From: Actinomycetota bacterium
GTDB lineage: Bacteria > Actinomycetota > Thermoleophilia > BMS3ABIN01
Length of the DNA stretch: 64,000 bases
Assembly (NCBI GenBank): GCA_023382335.1
Contig: JAMCPM010000008.1
Location: 113,667 to 177,666, forward strand
Reading direction: 5' to 3'
Shown here: positions 30,493 through 38,677 of the stretch, in pieces
How positions within the stretch are numbered: the first letter of the stretch is position 1
Layout: every line of letters begins with the position of its first letter
Notes under the pieces: model-generated
Seen by the model: only the letters and a program-made list of their open reading frames with translations
What the model was told of the DNA's origin: nothing
Databases searched by the model: none
Program-made: the position numbers and the translations under genes

Positions 30493-32220
30493 ATGACCTA
30501 CTACCCCAAAGAGGTCCCGCGCCAGATCGACTGGGAGCGCCGGCCATTATACGGCTTGCTGGAGGACTCCGCCCGCAAGTATCCGGACGCCGCCGCCACC
30601 ATCTTCTTTGGCGGCGCCATGAGCTTCGCCGAGCTCGACGCCGAGGCCAACCGCTTCGCCCACGCGCTCGGCAAACTGGGCATCAGGCCCGGCGACCGCG
30701 TCGGCATCCACCTGCCGAACTCTCCCCAGGTGCTCGTCTGCCTGCACGGAGCCCTCAAAGCGGGCGCCGTCGCCACCCTTGCCAGCCCGCTGTACGAACG
30801 GCGCGAGCTTATCCACTGGCTGAAAGATTCCGGGGCGCGCGTGCTCGTGACCCTGAGCCATAAGGATATCCTCACCCGGGCGATCGACGCCCAGCAGAGC
30901 GCCGGCGTCCGCCACCTGGTCGTCACCAGCATCAAGGATTATTTCCCGGGAAAGCTCAAGGCGCTCTTCACGGTCTTCAAGGAAAAGAAGGAAGGCCACC
31001 GCGCCCAGCTCGATTCCTCCAAAGGCCAGGTCTGGCTCAGGGATCTGCTTAAAGATCAACCCGCCACGCGTCCCCGCTGGCGTTCCGACCCGGCCGGCAC
31101 GGCAGTGCTCCAGTACACCGGCGGCACTACCGGCGTGCCCAAGGGGGCCGAGCTCACCCACGATAACCTCGTGGCCAACGCCGCCCAGACCCGGGCATGG
31201 CTGTTCGAGCTCAACGAGGCGCGGGAGCGCATGCTGATGGTGCTGCCGCTCTTCCACGTCTATGCACTCACCTGCTGCAACCTGGTCATGGACCTGGCCT
31301 CGCCGTCGATCCTGGTGCCGAGGTTCGACCTCGCCGACATCATCAAGGTCATCGACCGGGACAAGCCGACGGTCTTTCCCGGCATTCCCGCCATGTATGC
31401 GGCGATAAATCATTCACTCCGGCGCGGCGGCGACAAGGGCCGAAGCGCCGATCTCTCCTCGATCAACATCTGCTTCAGCGGCGCCGACCGTCTCTCGCCC
31501 GAGGTGCAGGAAGATTTCGAGCAGCTGACCGGCGGCCGCGTGGTCCAGGGCTACGGCCTGACCGAAGCCTCGCCCGTCACTCACGTGAATCCCAGCCAGG
31601 GCCTGCGCAAGGCCGGCAGCATCGGCCTGCCCCTTCCCAACACCGAGGTTCGCATCATCGACCTCGAGACCGGCGTGGATGTCGAACCCGGCCGCGAGGG
31701 CGAGATGCTGGTGCGCGGGCCGCAGGTGATGAAGGGTTACTGGCACGAGCCCGCTGAGACCGCTGAGGCCATCACCGCCGGCGGCTGGCTGCATACCGGC
31801 GACGTCGCCTTTGCTGACGAGGACGGCTTCTATTACGTCGTCGACCGCGTCAAGGACGTGATCATCACGGGCGGCATCAACGTCTTCCCCCAGGAGGTCG
31901 AGGACGTCATCTCCAAATATCCCGGCGTCAGGGAGGTCGCGGTCAAGGGTCAGCCTCACAAGCTCAAGGGCGAGGTCGCCAAGGCTTACGTGGTGCTCGA
32001 GCAGGGTCAGAAGGCGAGCGCCAGCGACATCCGCCGCTTCGCCCGCGAGAGGCTCGCCGATTACAAGGTTCCCCACCAGATCGAATTCCTCGACGAACTT
32101 CCCCGCAGCGTTCTACGCAAGGTCCTCAAGCGCAAGCTCGACGAAGTGGAAGCAGACGCTCCCGACGGGGCGGAGGCGGACTCACCCGCCGCGGAGAAAG
32201 CCGGCGCAAAAGAGGAATAG
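30493..32220 (+). CDS. Long-chain fatty acid-CoA ligase-type AMP-binding enzyme
   Basis: The 575-residue enzyme has the adenylate-forming signatures in order: AVLQYTGGTTGVPKGAELTH (P-loop), LPLFHVYALTCCN, GYGLTEASPVTHVNP, the ATP-binding TGDVAFADEDGFYYVVDRVK, the hinge, and the C-terminal catalytic Lys region LPRSVLRKVLKRKL. It activates a carboxylic acid with ATP and CoA, most likely a medium or long fatty acid. The C-terminal Ala/Glu tail is non-conserved. It is probably co-transcribed with the ene-reductase upstream; a role in fatty acid handling or degradation is inferred. Confidence 0.9.
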   Translation: MTYYPKEVPRQIDWERRPLYGLLEDSARKYPDAAATIFFGGAMSFAELDAEANRFAHALGKLGIRPGDRVGIHLPNSPQVLVCLHGALKAGAVATLASPLYERRELIHWLKDSGARVLVTLSHKDILTRAIDAQQSAGVRHLVVTSIKDYFPGKLKALFTVFKEKKEGHRAQLDSSKGQVWLRDLLKDQPATRPRWRSDPAGTAVLQYTGGTTGVPKGAELTHDNLVANAAQTRAWLFELNEARERMLMVLPLFHVYALTCCNLVMDLASPSILVPRFDLADIIKVIDRDKPTVFPGIPAMYAAINHSLRRGGDKGRSADLSSINICFSGADRLSPEVQEDFEQLTGGRVVQGYGLTEASPVTHVNPSQGLRKAGSIGLPLPNTEVRIIDLETGVDVEPGREGEMLVRGPQVMKGYWHEPAETAEAITAGGWLHTGDVAFADEDGFYYVVDRVKDVIITGGINVFPQEVEDVISKYPGVREVAVKGQPHKLKGEVAKAYVVLEQGQKASASDIRRFARERLADYKVPHQIEFLDELPRSVLRKVLKRKLDEVEADAPDGAEADSPAAEKAGAKEE

Positions 32221-32281
32221 CTCCCGACATCCCCTTCCGGGCCGATAAAAGTGTTAAGGGGGAGGCCCGGGAGGAGACTGA

Positions 32282-33259
32282 GTGGGAAGCAATCTTCCAA
32301 CTTACCCTGGGCTTTCAGGGGATAATACTTGCCCCGCACATCCGTCGGAACCGCTCGTTGGCATGTGCGGATGCGGCACACTTTTCTGCCGGCGCTGTTC
32401 GCCGTCAGAAATTTTTTGCGCCCGCTGCCATGAGCAGCGCCAACAGGCGTCGCATGCTCATACCGGAGGGCTCTTGCTCCACGCCACGCACTCCGGCGGC
32501 TGGCACCCCCATCACGCCACCCGCGCGCATGCCCATCACGCCGCCCACGCGCATGCCCATCACGCCGCCCACGCGCATCCGCGACCGCTCTCACAGCGCG
32601 TTCTGCTGGAGGCGCTTTTCATGACCATTCTGGCCGTGCTGACCCTGGGGGCGATGTTCGCCATCCAGAACAACAACCTCAACGCCGGCGTCACCCAGAG
32701 CTCGGTCAGCTACGGCATCAATACGGGAACCGAACCGGTTCAGAGCAGCACTGCCGCGTTCAAGACCTCAATCGCGGTGCCCGACGGCAAGGCCACGGTC
32801 TCCAGCAACACCTCCTATACCATCAGCGCCAAGGTCGAGAGCGCCATGAGCTACAGCGACCAGATCAGCAGCCTCATACCGACGGACCTGCTGCTGGCCT
32901 GGGGCGATATCACCCAGAACGGCGTCGACGGCATGCTCTCCTGGCAGCAGGAAGACAGGCACGGCCAGGTCTCGGGATCGCTGGGTGGCGACGGCGTCGA
33001 CCTGACGCAGGATTACGTCATCAGGCACGTCAGCAACAATCATGTGGTGCCCGCCAATACCCGCGTCGCAGCCGCAATCGCCGGTATCAAGGCCGGCGAC
33101 ACCATCCGCATCGACGGCCGGCTCATCGACGTGCGCATGGCTTTAAACGACGGCCGCGTCCTCACGGTCAACACCAGCAAGTCCCGCAGCGACCAGGGTG
33201 AAGGCGCCTGCGAGATCATCTACGTCGAGCACATAAGGGTTAATGGCATAGCGTATTAG
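32282..33259 (+). CDS. Zinc-finger membrane protein with a His-rich repeat
   Basis: A 325-residue protein from a GTG start with GGGAGGAG upstream. Residues about 17-50 form a B-box-like double zinc site (CPAHP, MCGCGTLFCRRC, IFCARCHEQ). Residues about 58-102 are a His/Ala repeat, encoded by a 24-base unit tandemly repeated around 32520-32580. One TM helix follows (about 108-132, ALFMTILAVLTLGAMFAI). The remaining 190 residues are a beta-rich domain of unknown family on the far side of the membrane (VDLTQDYVIRHVSNNHVVPA, RLIDVRMALNDGRVL). The zinc and His segments suggest metal binding on the cytosolic side. I do not recognise the whole protein. Confidence 0.75.
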   Translation: MGSNLPTYPGLSGDNTCPAHPSEPLVGMCGCGTLFCRRCSPSEIFCARCHEQRQQASHAHTGGLLLHATHSGGWHPHHATRAHAHHAAHAHAHHAAHAHPRPLSQRVLLEALFMTILAVLTLGAMFAIQNNNLNAGVTQSSVSYGINTGTEPVQSSTAAFKTSIAVPDGKATVSSNTSYTISAKVESAMSYSDQISSLIPTDLLLAWGDITQNGVDGMLSWQQEDRHGQVSGSLGGDGVDLTQDYVIRHVSNNHVVPANTRVAAAIAGIKAGDTIRIDGRLIDVRMALNDGRVLTVNTSKSRSDQGEGACEIIYVEHIRVNGIAY

Positions 33260-33355
33260 CTTTCCAGGTTTTCCCTGCTCTTTCAGCGCTTTTTCGCCCC
33301 TCCGCCCGTCTTTCCCCTTCCATCCTCACCGCAGGCCTACTATAATCGCTGAGTC

Positions 33356-33610
33356 ATGCAGATCAAGCTAGACAGCATTTGCAAGGAATTCGATATCCGC
33401 GCCGAGGAAATCTTCGCTTTCATGGATGAGGAGAATATCCATCTGGGTGGCAGCCTCATGCACGATATCGCCATCGACCTGCCGGATTTCCGTAAATTCG
33501 TGGAATACTGGCGCCGCCAGCTAAAACTCAGGATCGAGCAGGCCCAGCGAGAGCTGGAGCAACTGGATGGCAAGGTCGACGCCTTCGTCCGCACCTCCAA
33601 GGGCTGGTAG
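33356..33610 (+). CDS. Small helical protein of unknown function
   Basis: An 84-residue acidic protein with a probable C-terminal coiled coil (FVEYWRRQLKLRIEQAQREL). It starts at ATG 33356 about 97 bases after the previous gene; no strong ribosome binding site is visible. The even amino-acid pattern and the codon use fit the neighbours, so I take it as real, but I do not recognise a family. Confidence 0.5.
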   Translation: MQIKLDSICKEFDIRAEEIFAFMDEENIHLGGSLMHDIAIDLPDFRKFVEYWRRQLKLRIEQAQRELEQLDGKVDAFVRTSKGW

Positions 33611-33763
33611 CTCCGGCGAAATTCCTCCCGTAGTCTCCGCAAGGAGACTCCCATGCCGCAGGCGGCAGCCACGCGCAACATCCCCTGGGCTGATAGCGCC
33701 GCCGAAAACCGGGAACACTCCTATTGAAGACAATGACGTAATGACGATTACCGGAGGTCACTG

Positions 33764-33964
33764 ATGAGCGGTAAAGGAGTGGGAAAGAAACGGAACCGCG
33801 CGGCTCAGAGCGAGCAGCACGGATATCAGGAGCCAGCCAGCGACAAGGCCTCAAAGCCGCGCGGCGGCAAATCCCGCGGCGCCCCCCTGGAGGAGACCAG
33901 CGAGCGCGAGCGGATCATGGAGAAGCTTCGCGAGCTGGACGAGCGCCGGCGCGAAGAGGAATAG
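33764..33964 (+). CDS. Small highly charged protein of unknown function
   Basis: A 66-residue protein, about half charged, likely disordered in the front (KGVGKKRNRAAQSEQ) and helical at the end (EETSERERIMEKLRELDERR). CCGGAGG precedes the ATG. It resembles the many small basic-acidic proteins of actinobacteria that lack assigned functions. It ends 8 bases before the stop of the convergent uracil-DNA glycosylase gene. Confidence 0.5.
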   Translation: MSGKGVGKKRNRAAQSEQHGYQEPASDKASKPRGGKSRGAPLEETSERERIMEKLRELDERRREEE

Positions 33965-33972
33965 GGAGCGCC

Positions 33973-34644
33973 TTAGCCGGCTGACGCCAGATAATCCCTG
34001 ATCTTTTTCATGTCGTCCCGGACCATTTTCATCAACCGGGTCCCATCTGTTCCCGCGCCGCCGCCCCGGGCAATATATGCCGGATGAAAGGTGGCGATCA
34101 GCCGTAAACCGGAGGGGCCCTTAAACCAATCTCCCCTCTGCGTGCTGATGTTGAAAGCGGGATCGATCAGACCCCTGGCCGCCGACGCGCCCAGGCAAAG
34201 AATTACGCGCGGCTGGACGATCTCGACCTGCCGCACCAGATAGGGCCTGCAGGCGCTCACCTCTCCAGACAGAGGCGCGCGGTTCTTCAGCCTGCCGTCT
34301 GCTGGTTTACATGCCCTGCATTTGACTATGCTGGTGATGAACAGCGACTCACGGTTGAACCCGGCCGCCGCCAGGATCTCATCCAGCTGCCTGCCGGACC
34401 GGCCGACGAAGGGGCGCCCCTGGATGTCCTCGTTCTCGCCGGGGCTCTCGCCGACCAGCATCAGCCCGGCCCGGGCATCTCCTTCCCCGGGAACAGCGTT
34501 TCGGCGCGTAAGGTAGAGTCCGCACAACTCGCAGACCCTCACGTAGCCGGCGACAGCCTCGAGCTTTTCCTCCCTGGACTTTTTCTCAGCCGTCTCAGCG
34601 TCGAGCGGATCGGAGCCGTCGAGGTTTCTGGTCAGTAGCGACAC
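33973..34644 (-). CDS. Uracil-DNA glycosylase, family 4 ([4Fe-4S] type)
   Basis: A 223-residue enzyme of the family-4 UDG group that removes uracil from DNA in many bacteria and archaea. The motif GESPGENEDIQGRPFVGRSG (active-site and uracil pocket), FITSIVKCRACKP, and the DNA-contact TFHPAYIAR are all present. The [4Fe-4S] ligands are the pair in VCELCGL and the two around KCRACK and SACRPYL. It begins at a GTG nine bases after the stop of the lipoprotein gene, so the two are likely co-transcribed. Confidence 0.9.
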   Translation of the reverse strand: MSLLTRNLDGSDPLDAETAEKKSREEKLEAVAGYVRVCELCGLYLTRRNAVPGEGDARAGLMLVGESPGENEDIQGRPFVGRSGRQLDEILAAAGFNRESLFITSIVKCRACKPADGRLKNRAPLSGEVSACRPYLVRQVEIVQPRVILCLGASAARGLIDPAFNISTQRGDWFKGPSGLRLIATFHPAYIARGGGAGTDGTRLMKMVRDDMKKIRDYLASAG

Positions 34645-34653
34645 GGCCGCGGC

Positions 34654-35013
34654 TCAATCGGGACAGGGGAAGCAGCTGCTGACATCGAAGTAGAATTTCC
34701 TGGTCTCGCTGGAAGCGGTGCACTGCGCATCGATGACGTCATAATGGCGGCCGTCCCGCTCCACCACTTCGACATGGGTCTTGCGGAAGAAACCGTCGCC
34801 GCCGCAGCCGAGGCCGTTCATGACGTCGAGCTCCTCACCGATGCTGCCCACGACGATGGCGCTGTCATACCCCAGGCCGGCGGCGCGGGTCGATGCCGGC
34901 GCGGTCGTCACGCCGCCGCCGCCACACCCGGTTTGCATGAGGGCCGCCAGCAGCATAACGGCTGCCGTCAGGACGGCAGCGATGCCAGCGGCGGGATTGA
35001 TTCGGTTGACCAT
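34654..35013 (-). CDS. Small lipoprotein of unknown function
   Basis: A 119-residue product with a lipoprotein signal peptide (INPAAGIAAVLTAAVMLLAA) and lipobox MQTGC, a Gly/Thr/Ala spacer, and a small domain with four cysteines (NGLGCGGDG, DAQCTASS, SSCFPCPD), probably disulfide-bonded outside the membrane. The ATG at 35013 is preferred to the TTG four codons earlier. I do not recognise the family. It lies just ahead of the uracil-DNA glycosylase gene, with no visible functional link. Confidence 0.6.
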   Translation of the reverse strand: MVNRINPAAGIAAVLTAAVMLLAALMQTGCGGGGVTTAPASTRAAGLGYDSAIVVGSIGEELDVMNGLGCGGDGFFRKTHVEVVERDGRHYDVIDAQCTASSETRKFYFDVSSCFPCPD

Positions 35014-35063
35014 GGACCGCTTCAATTTATCACAAGGGCGCCCGCCGTTGTAGAATAGTCGTC

Positions 35064-35681
35064 ATGCTTGCCGGAGAGATAGAAGCCTGGAAGAAGCTCG
35101 AGCAGCTCAACCCCTTTGAGGTGGCCGAGCGCGCCGGCGTTGAATACTGGGATGAGGAAGATGTCTTTGTCGTCCAGGTCTTTGGCGAGCCCTACATCGT
35201 CAACGCCGGCGAGCGGGAGATCCGTCCGATAGGTCCGCCGCACCACTTCCACGCTCACGATTCCACGCACTTCGGACTGCTGGTGCCGCTCTACCTGGTC
35301 TCGTGCGCGGACGTCGAGCCTAACGGGAAGCTGGTGGCGCCCCAGGCCCTGCCCCACGGGGCCGCTTTCTTCAAGGGGCCGCACGAACTGCCCGGCGAGG
35401 TCATCGCGCACCACTTCGGATCCAATCCAGGGCATATGCTCGAGTCGGCGGCCGAGCTCGGAGGCGTGCCCGCCGACCACGGCGACGCCGCCGTTACCCT
35501 GCCTGCATTTCCGCGGCTGCCAGTGACCATCATCCTCTGGGTCGGCGATCTCGAGTTCCCCGCCCGCGCCCAGCTGCTGCTCGACGAGACCGCGGTCAGG
35601 CACTTCCAGCTGGATGCCCTCTGGGCGCTGATCCTGATGACCTCGGAAGCGCTCATCCAGGTCGCCGGACCGCACCACTAG
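35064..35681 (+). CDS. DUF3786-family protein
   Basis: A 205-residue soluble protein whose layout matches DUF3786, a family found mostly in anaerobes with corrinoid or one-carbon metabolism: AWKKLEQLNPFEVAERAGVE, YIVNAGEREI, LLVPLYLVSC, WRDLPGG-like PHELPGEVIAHHFGS, the aromatic strand LPRLPVTIILWVGDLEFPAR and the C-terminal QLLLDETAVRHFQLDALWAL. No biochemical function is known to me. Its place in an organism with a Wood-Ljungdahl cluster fits the family's usual distribution. Confidence 0.8.
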   Translation: MLAGEIEAWKKLEQLNPFEVAERAGVEYWDEEDVFVVQVFGEPYIVNAGEREIRPIGPPHHFHAHDSTHFGLLVPLYLVSCADVEPNGKLVAPQALPHGAAFFKGPHELPGEVIAHHFGSNPGHMLESAAELGGVPADHGDAAVTLPAFPRLPVTIILWVGDLEFPARAQLLLDETAVRHFQLDALWALILMTSEALIQVAGPHH

Positions 35682-35835
35682 GCGGTTCGACGGACTGCCG
35701 GGCTTCGCCTCGGCGCGCAAGCGCATATCTGAGGAATTTTCCCAGTATTTCTCGTTTCTGTTTTGGAACGCCGCCTAGCGGGTAATCGTAATGTACGTTC
35801 GATGAAAACAAACGAGAGTTTTCGGAGGTTTTGAA

Positions 35836-36195
35836 ATGTCACCGCACCCTTCCAGCGTGATTCAGAAAGCCAAGGACCCTGCCAATATGAGCGACGCGGA
35901 AAAGAAGCATGTTCCTGTTATCGATATCGAGGGAACGCCCAAGGCAGGCGAGCCGTTCGAGGTCACGGTATGGGTGGGCAAGGAGTTGGCCCATCCCAGC
36001 GAGGCCGGGCATCACATCGAGTTCATCGACCTCTACCTGGACAACAGCTTTATCGCAAGGTGTGACCTGACCTGGGGGTTCACGTATCCCAAGGCATGTT
36101 TCACGATCATGCTGGATAATCCCGGAACGCTCAAGGCTTACGAGCGCTGCAACATCCATGGCGACTGGGCTTACAGCGTCGACGTTTCGGTCTGA
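35836..36195 (+). CDS. Superoxide reductase (neelaredoxin/desulfoferrodoxin iron domain)
   Basis: A 119-residue one-domain superoxide reductase. It keeps the catalytic EKKHVP segment with H25 and the nearby Glu/Lys, HPSEAGHHIEFIDLY (H53, H59), and the C-terminal iron ligands C105 and H108 in ERCNIHGDW, which form the Fe(His)4Cys centre. It lacks the N-terminal rubredoxin-like domain of desulfoferrodoxin. The enzyme reduces superoxide to peroxide in anaerobes. CGGAGG precedes the ATG. Its partner electron donor (rubredoxin) is not in the window. Confidence 0.92.
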   Translation: MSPHPSSVIQKAKDPANMSDAEKKHVPVIDIEGTPKAGEPFEVTVWVGKELAHPSEAGHHIEFIDLYLDNSFIARCDLTWGFTYPKACFTIMLDNPGTLKAYERCNIHGDWAYSVDVSV

Positions 36196-36245
36196 GGTAT
36201 TAGTTTAAAAATGTTCCCCTTTTGGGGGACGCCTGTGGAGGGCTT

Positions 36246-36282
36246 GACGAAACCCTTGCTGCCTGGCGGCGAGGGTTTCGTC
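36246..36282. other. Strong hairpin downstream of the superoxide reductase gene
   Basis: Arms GACGAAACCCT (36246-36256) and AGGGTTTCGTC (36272-36282) pair perfectly over 11 bases with a 15-base loop. No T run follows, so it is not a clear intrinsic terminator. It could stabilise the mRNA end or belong to a structured leader. The rest of 36196-36494 holds no gene I can support; a second short GC hairpin lies at about 36433-36455. Confidence 0.5.
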
Positions 36283-36494
36283 GCGTGATGGGATACTTTT
36301 CCGGCTGGAAAGCTCTCTACCGTCAGGGAAACGCGGGCAGATATCCCCACGGATTGATTTCCGCGGCCCTTGGGAAAGATGACGTAATCCGGGAAGGGTT
36401 TTTCTACCGTGAGAGCAGAGAATACAGGCAAAAGGCGGCTGCCCGAAGCCGCCATGGTTTTCACGTTCCTGGCCGCGTCTGCCCTTATATCAGG

Positions 36495-36984
36495 ATGCGC
36501 CGTCAGGGCGAGAGAGGATGTCTACGGCCAGCCATTTTTACGCCCGATGTCAAGCGCTGGCGCCAGTACCTGGGGGCGGCTATCGCCATCCAGTTCTTCC
36601 TGCTGGCGCCGGCGCTATGGAACTCCGGCCTCCATCAGAAGATTTCGCGCATGCTGCTGTCGCTGGTTCTGGTGCCGCTGCTCTAGGACTTATCCCGCCG
36701 AGCTGATTTACAGGCTGCAGGTATGGATCTTCGACTGGGGATGGCCGGGCCGGCTGCTTGCGATCATTCTCAGCTTCACCGGGGGCCTCTATGGCACCAG
36801 CAGCATCTTCACCTATCTGCTCGGCGGATTTGTGTTCAGCGACACTTGCTATCTGCTCTACTGGTCGGTCCCGGGCGTGATTGCCGGCTACATTGTCGCC
36901 ATCAGTTTCGTCATCAATTGGCGGCTATGCGAAAACAGGCACATAAAAGATTCCGTCACCGTGGCGATCAAGCACGATAATTAG
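36495..36984 (+). pseudogene. Frameshifted membrane protein gene
   Basis: Two overlapping frames make sense only when joined. The first (from ATG 36495) reads DVKRWRQYLGAAIAIQFFLL and SRMLLSLVLVPLL, then meets TAG at 36684. The next frame continues with AELIYRLQVWIFDWG, LLAIILSFTGGLYGTSSIFT, YLLGGFVFSDTCYLLYWS and VPGVIAGYIVAISFVI, ending at 36984. Together they give a polytopic membrane protein of about 160 residues with four to five helices. A single-base slip near 36680 would restore it. It may be a true pseudogene or an assembly error. The family is unknown. Confidence 0.5.
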
Positions 36985-37029
36985 ATGGCGGCTACCAGAT
37001 GTATTAGCGGCGGCCAAACCTATCGGCAG

Positions 37030-38574
37030 CTAGGCCCTGGGACCGTGGACCAGTGACAGTTGATCGCCGTTTTCGTCGTAATAGATCAAATAGCCGTCAT
37101 CAGTGGAAGAAAAATCCGGAGCATCCGGGTCGTCAGGCGCGCTCTGCTGAACCCTGAGGTCGAACCTGCCTAGCTTTATCCGCACTGCCGGTTCCAACAT
37201 AGGCTGACACCAGTAAACGCGCGAATTCCGAGTGGCCTCCCTCATCCTCAGGTATACGGTTGCGTTTTCGGGCAGATCCGGTAAAAGCCCGGGTATCCTT
37301 TCCAGAATCCTGTCCTCGGCAACGGAGGCTTGGTCCCAATGATAATTGTTGACCTGAACCCCGCGAAAATAAATGGGAACCAGGACCAGGCAAGCCGCGC
37401 AAGAAATAATCATCCACGCTCGTTTCTTCGACCCGCATTCAACCAGGCCGAAGACAATCACGGCTAACAAAAAAGCTGTTGGCAGGTATAAAAAGTGTGA
37501 CAACCACATGTCATTGTCGAGCCCCTCTGCGATGAATGAGCCTGGCGGCAGAAGGAAAGCGAAGAACATAAACACCAGAAAAGCCCAGACTCTCTTCTTG
37601 ATGGAAGAAATTCTCCGCCATCTCAATGCCATAACCGCGATCGAGGCTAGCAGAAGGACCAGCGTGTAGACACGCATATAAGTTATAAATCGGAGGTCGA
37701 ACTCATGCGAGTCAAGTGGAGCGAACAGCACTCTGGCAGAAAAGTACGAACCAATTATCTTATTCGGGCTGGATGATACGAAAAAATTCAAACCGATGAG
37801 CAGGGCTCGAAACAGCATGTAAACAACGAAAATTCCCAGAAAGGGCACAAACCTTGCCAGAAACTGTTTCAACCTCTTTCCTGCCGTAACAGCTTCGAGA
37901 TTTTCCCTGGGCCTCAACCTGCCCGCGAACAGTATCTCCAGGGCGGGAATGCATAGCACAAGCATAAAGGCTGTTTCCTTGCTCAGCAGCCCAGCGGCCA
38001 TGGCTGCGAGCGAGACAACATATTGGCGGCGGTCACCCGATCCCAGGAAACCAGCATACATGCCCAGGCTCAGAAGGATGAAGAAAAAGCTTACGAGGTC
38101 GGAATTTCCAGACGACCAGGATACCGCCTCCGGAGCTATCGGAGATAGCAGGAACAGGAGTGCGCCGATAAGAGATGCGGTTTTTGACACCCGGAGCCGG
38201 GTCAAAAACCAGAAAAGAAGCCAGGCAATTCCCGCCTGGAGGGCTACATTCAAAACGTGCATCGGCCACGAAGCCGTGCCGAAAAAGTCGGTGAACACCA
38301 TCCAAAGGGCCAGCAGCAAGGGCCTCATATAGTAAGGGGAATCGGCGTAGAACGGCCATTTTAACGCGGAAATCCTGCCAAGTTCATGCGCCCCGAAAAG
38401 ATGGTATCTGTCTAGCGCCAGCCAGTAGTAATCATCGCAAACCAACGGGTTGCCCAGAGTCGCAGCGTATACCGTAAACGCCACGACGGTGAATGCCGCC
38501 AATACGATGAGCTTCCAGTGCCGCTCCCAGACAGCTGTAATAGTTTCCGGTAGACGACCATGCTCCAGCACCAT
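37030..38574 (-). CDS. GT-C-fold membrane glycosyltransferase-like protein
   Basis: A 514-residue protein with about 11 to 12 hydrophobic spans. After the first helix an acidic pair in the extracytoplasmic loop (LVCDDYYWLA) marks the GT-C layout, in which it binds the lipid-phosphate sugar donor. EAVSWSSGNSDLVSFFFILL and LLSKETAFMLVL are typical of this group of bacterial O-mannosyltransferase/ArnT relatives. The last 110 residues form a soluble extracytoplasmic domain. It is a clear paralogue of 53432-54964 (shared DD motif, WSxG-D and LLSKE). Acceptor unknown; likely surface polysaccharide or protein. Confidence 0.78.
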   Translation of the reverse strand: MVLEHGRLPETITAVWERHWKLIVLAAFTVVAFTVYAATLGNPLVCDDYYWLALDRYHLFGAHELGRISALKWPFYADSPYYMRPLLLALWMVFTDFFGTASWPMHVLNVALQAGIAWLLFWFLTRLRVSKTASLIGALLFLLSPIAPEAVSWSSGNSDLVSFFFILLSLGMYAGFLGSGDRRQYVVSLAAMAAGLLSKETAFMLVLCIPALEILFAGRLRPRENLEAVTAGKRLKQFLARFVPFLGIFVVYMLFRALLIGLNFFVSSSPNKIIGSYFSARVLFAPLDSHEFDLRFITYMRVYTLVLLLASIAVMALRWRRISSIKKRVWAFLVFMFFAFLLPPGSFIAEGLDNDMWLSHFLYLPTAFLLAVIVFGLVECGSKKRAWMIISCAACLVLVPIYFRGVQVNNYHWDQASVAEDRILERIPGLLPDLPENATVYLRMREATRNSRVYWCQPMLEPAVRIKLGRFDLRVQQSAPDDPDAPDFSSTDDGYLIYYDENGDQLSLVHGPRA

Positions 38575-38677
38575 TTTTCCCCAAAATCGGTTTCATAAAT
38601 GCCACGATAAAAAGTAATAAAGCAATCATAATATTATTGTTGTGCATGATGTCAACCGGCGGGCGTCTTGACAAACG

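Noticed and set aside
36246..36460. Possible riboswitch ahead of the frameshifted membrane gene
   Set aside because: Two hairpins and a GGCAAAAGG stretch are suggestive, but they do not fit the consensus of the cyclic-di-GMP or other riboswitch classes that I could check by eye.
36409..36494. Possible lipoprotein start (MVFTFLAASALISGC)
   Set aside because: It looks like a signal peptide with lipobox, but the frame after it is not protein-like and it overlaps a GC hairpin; the membrane protein frame starts separately.
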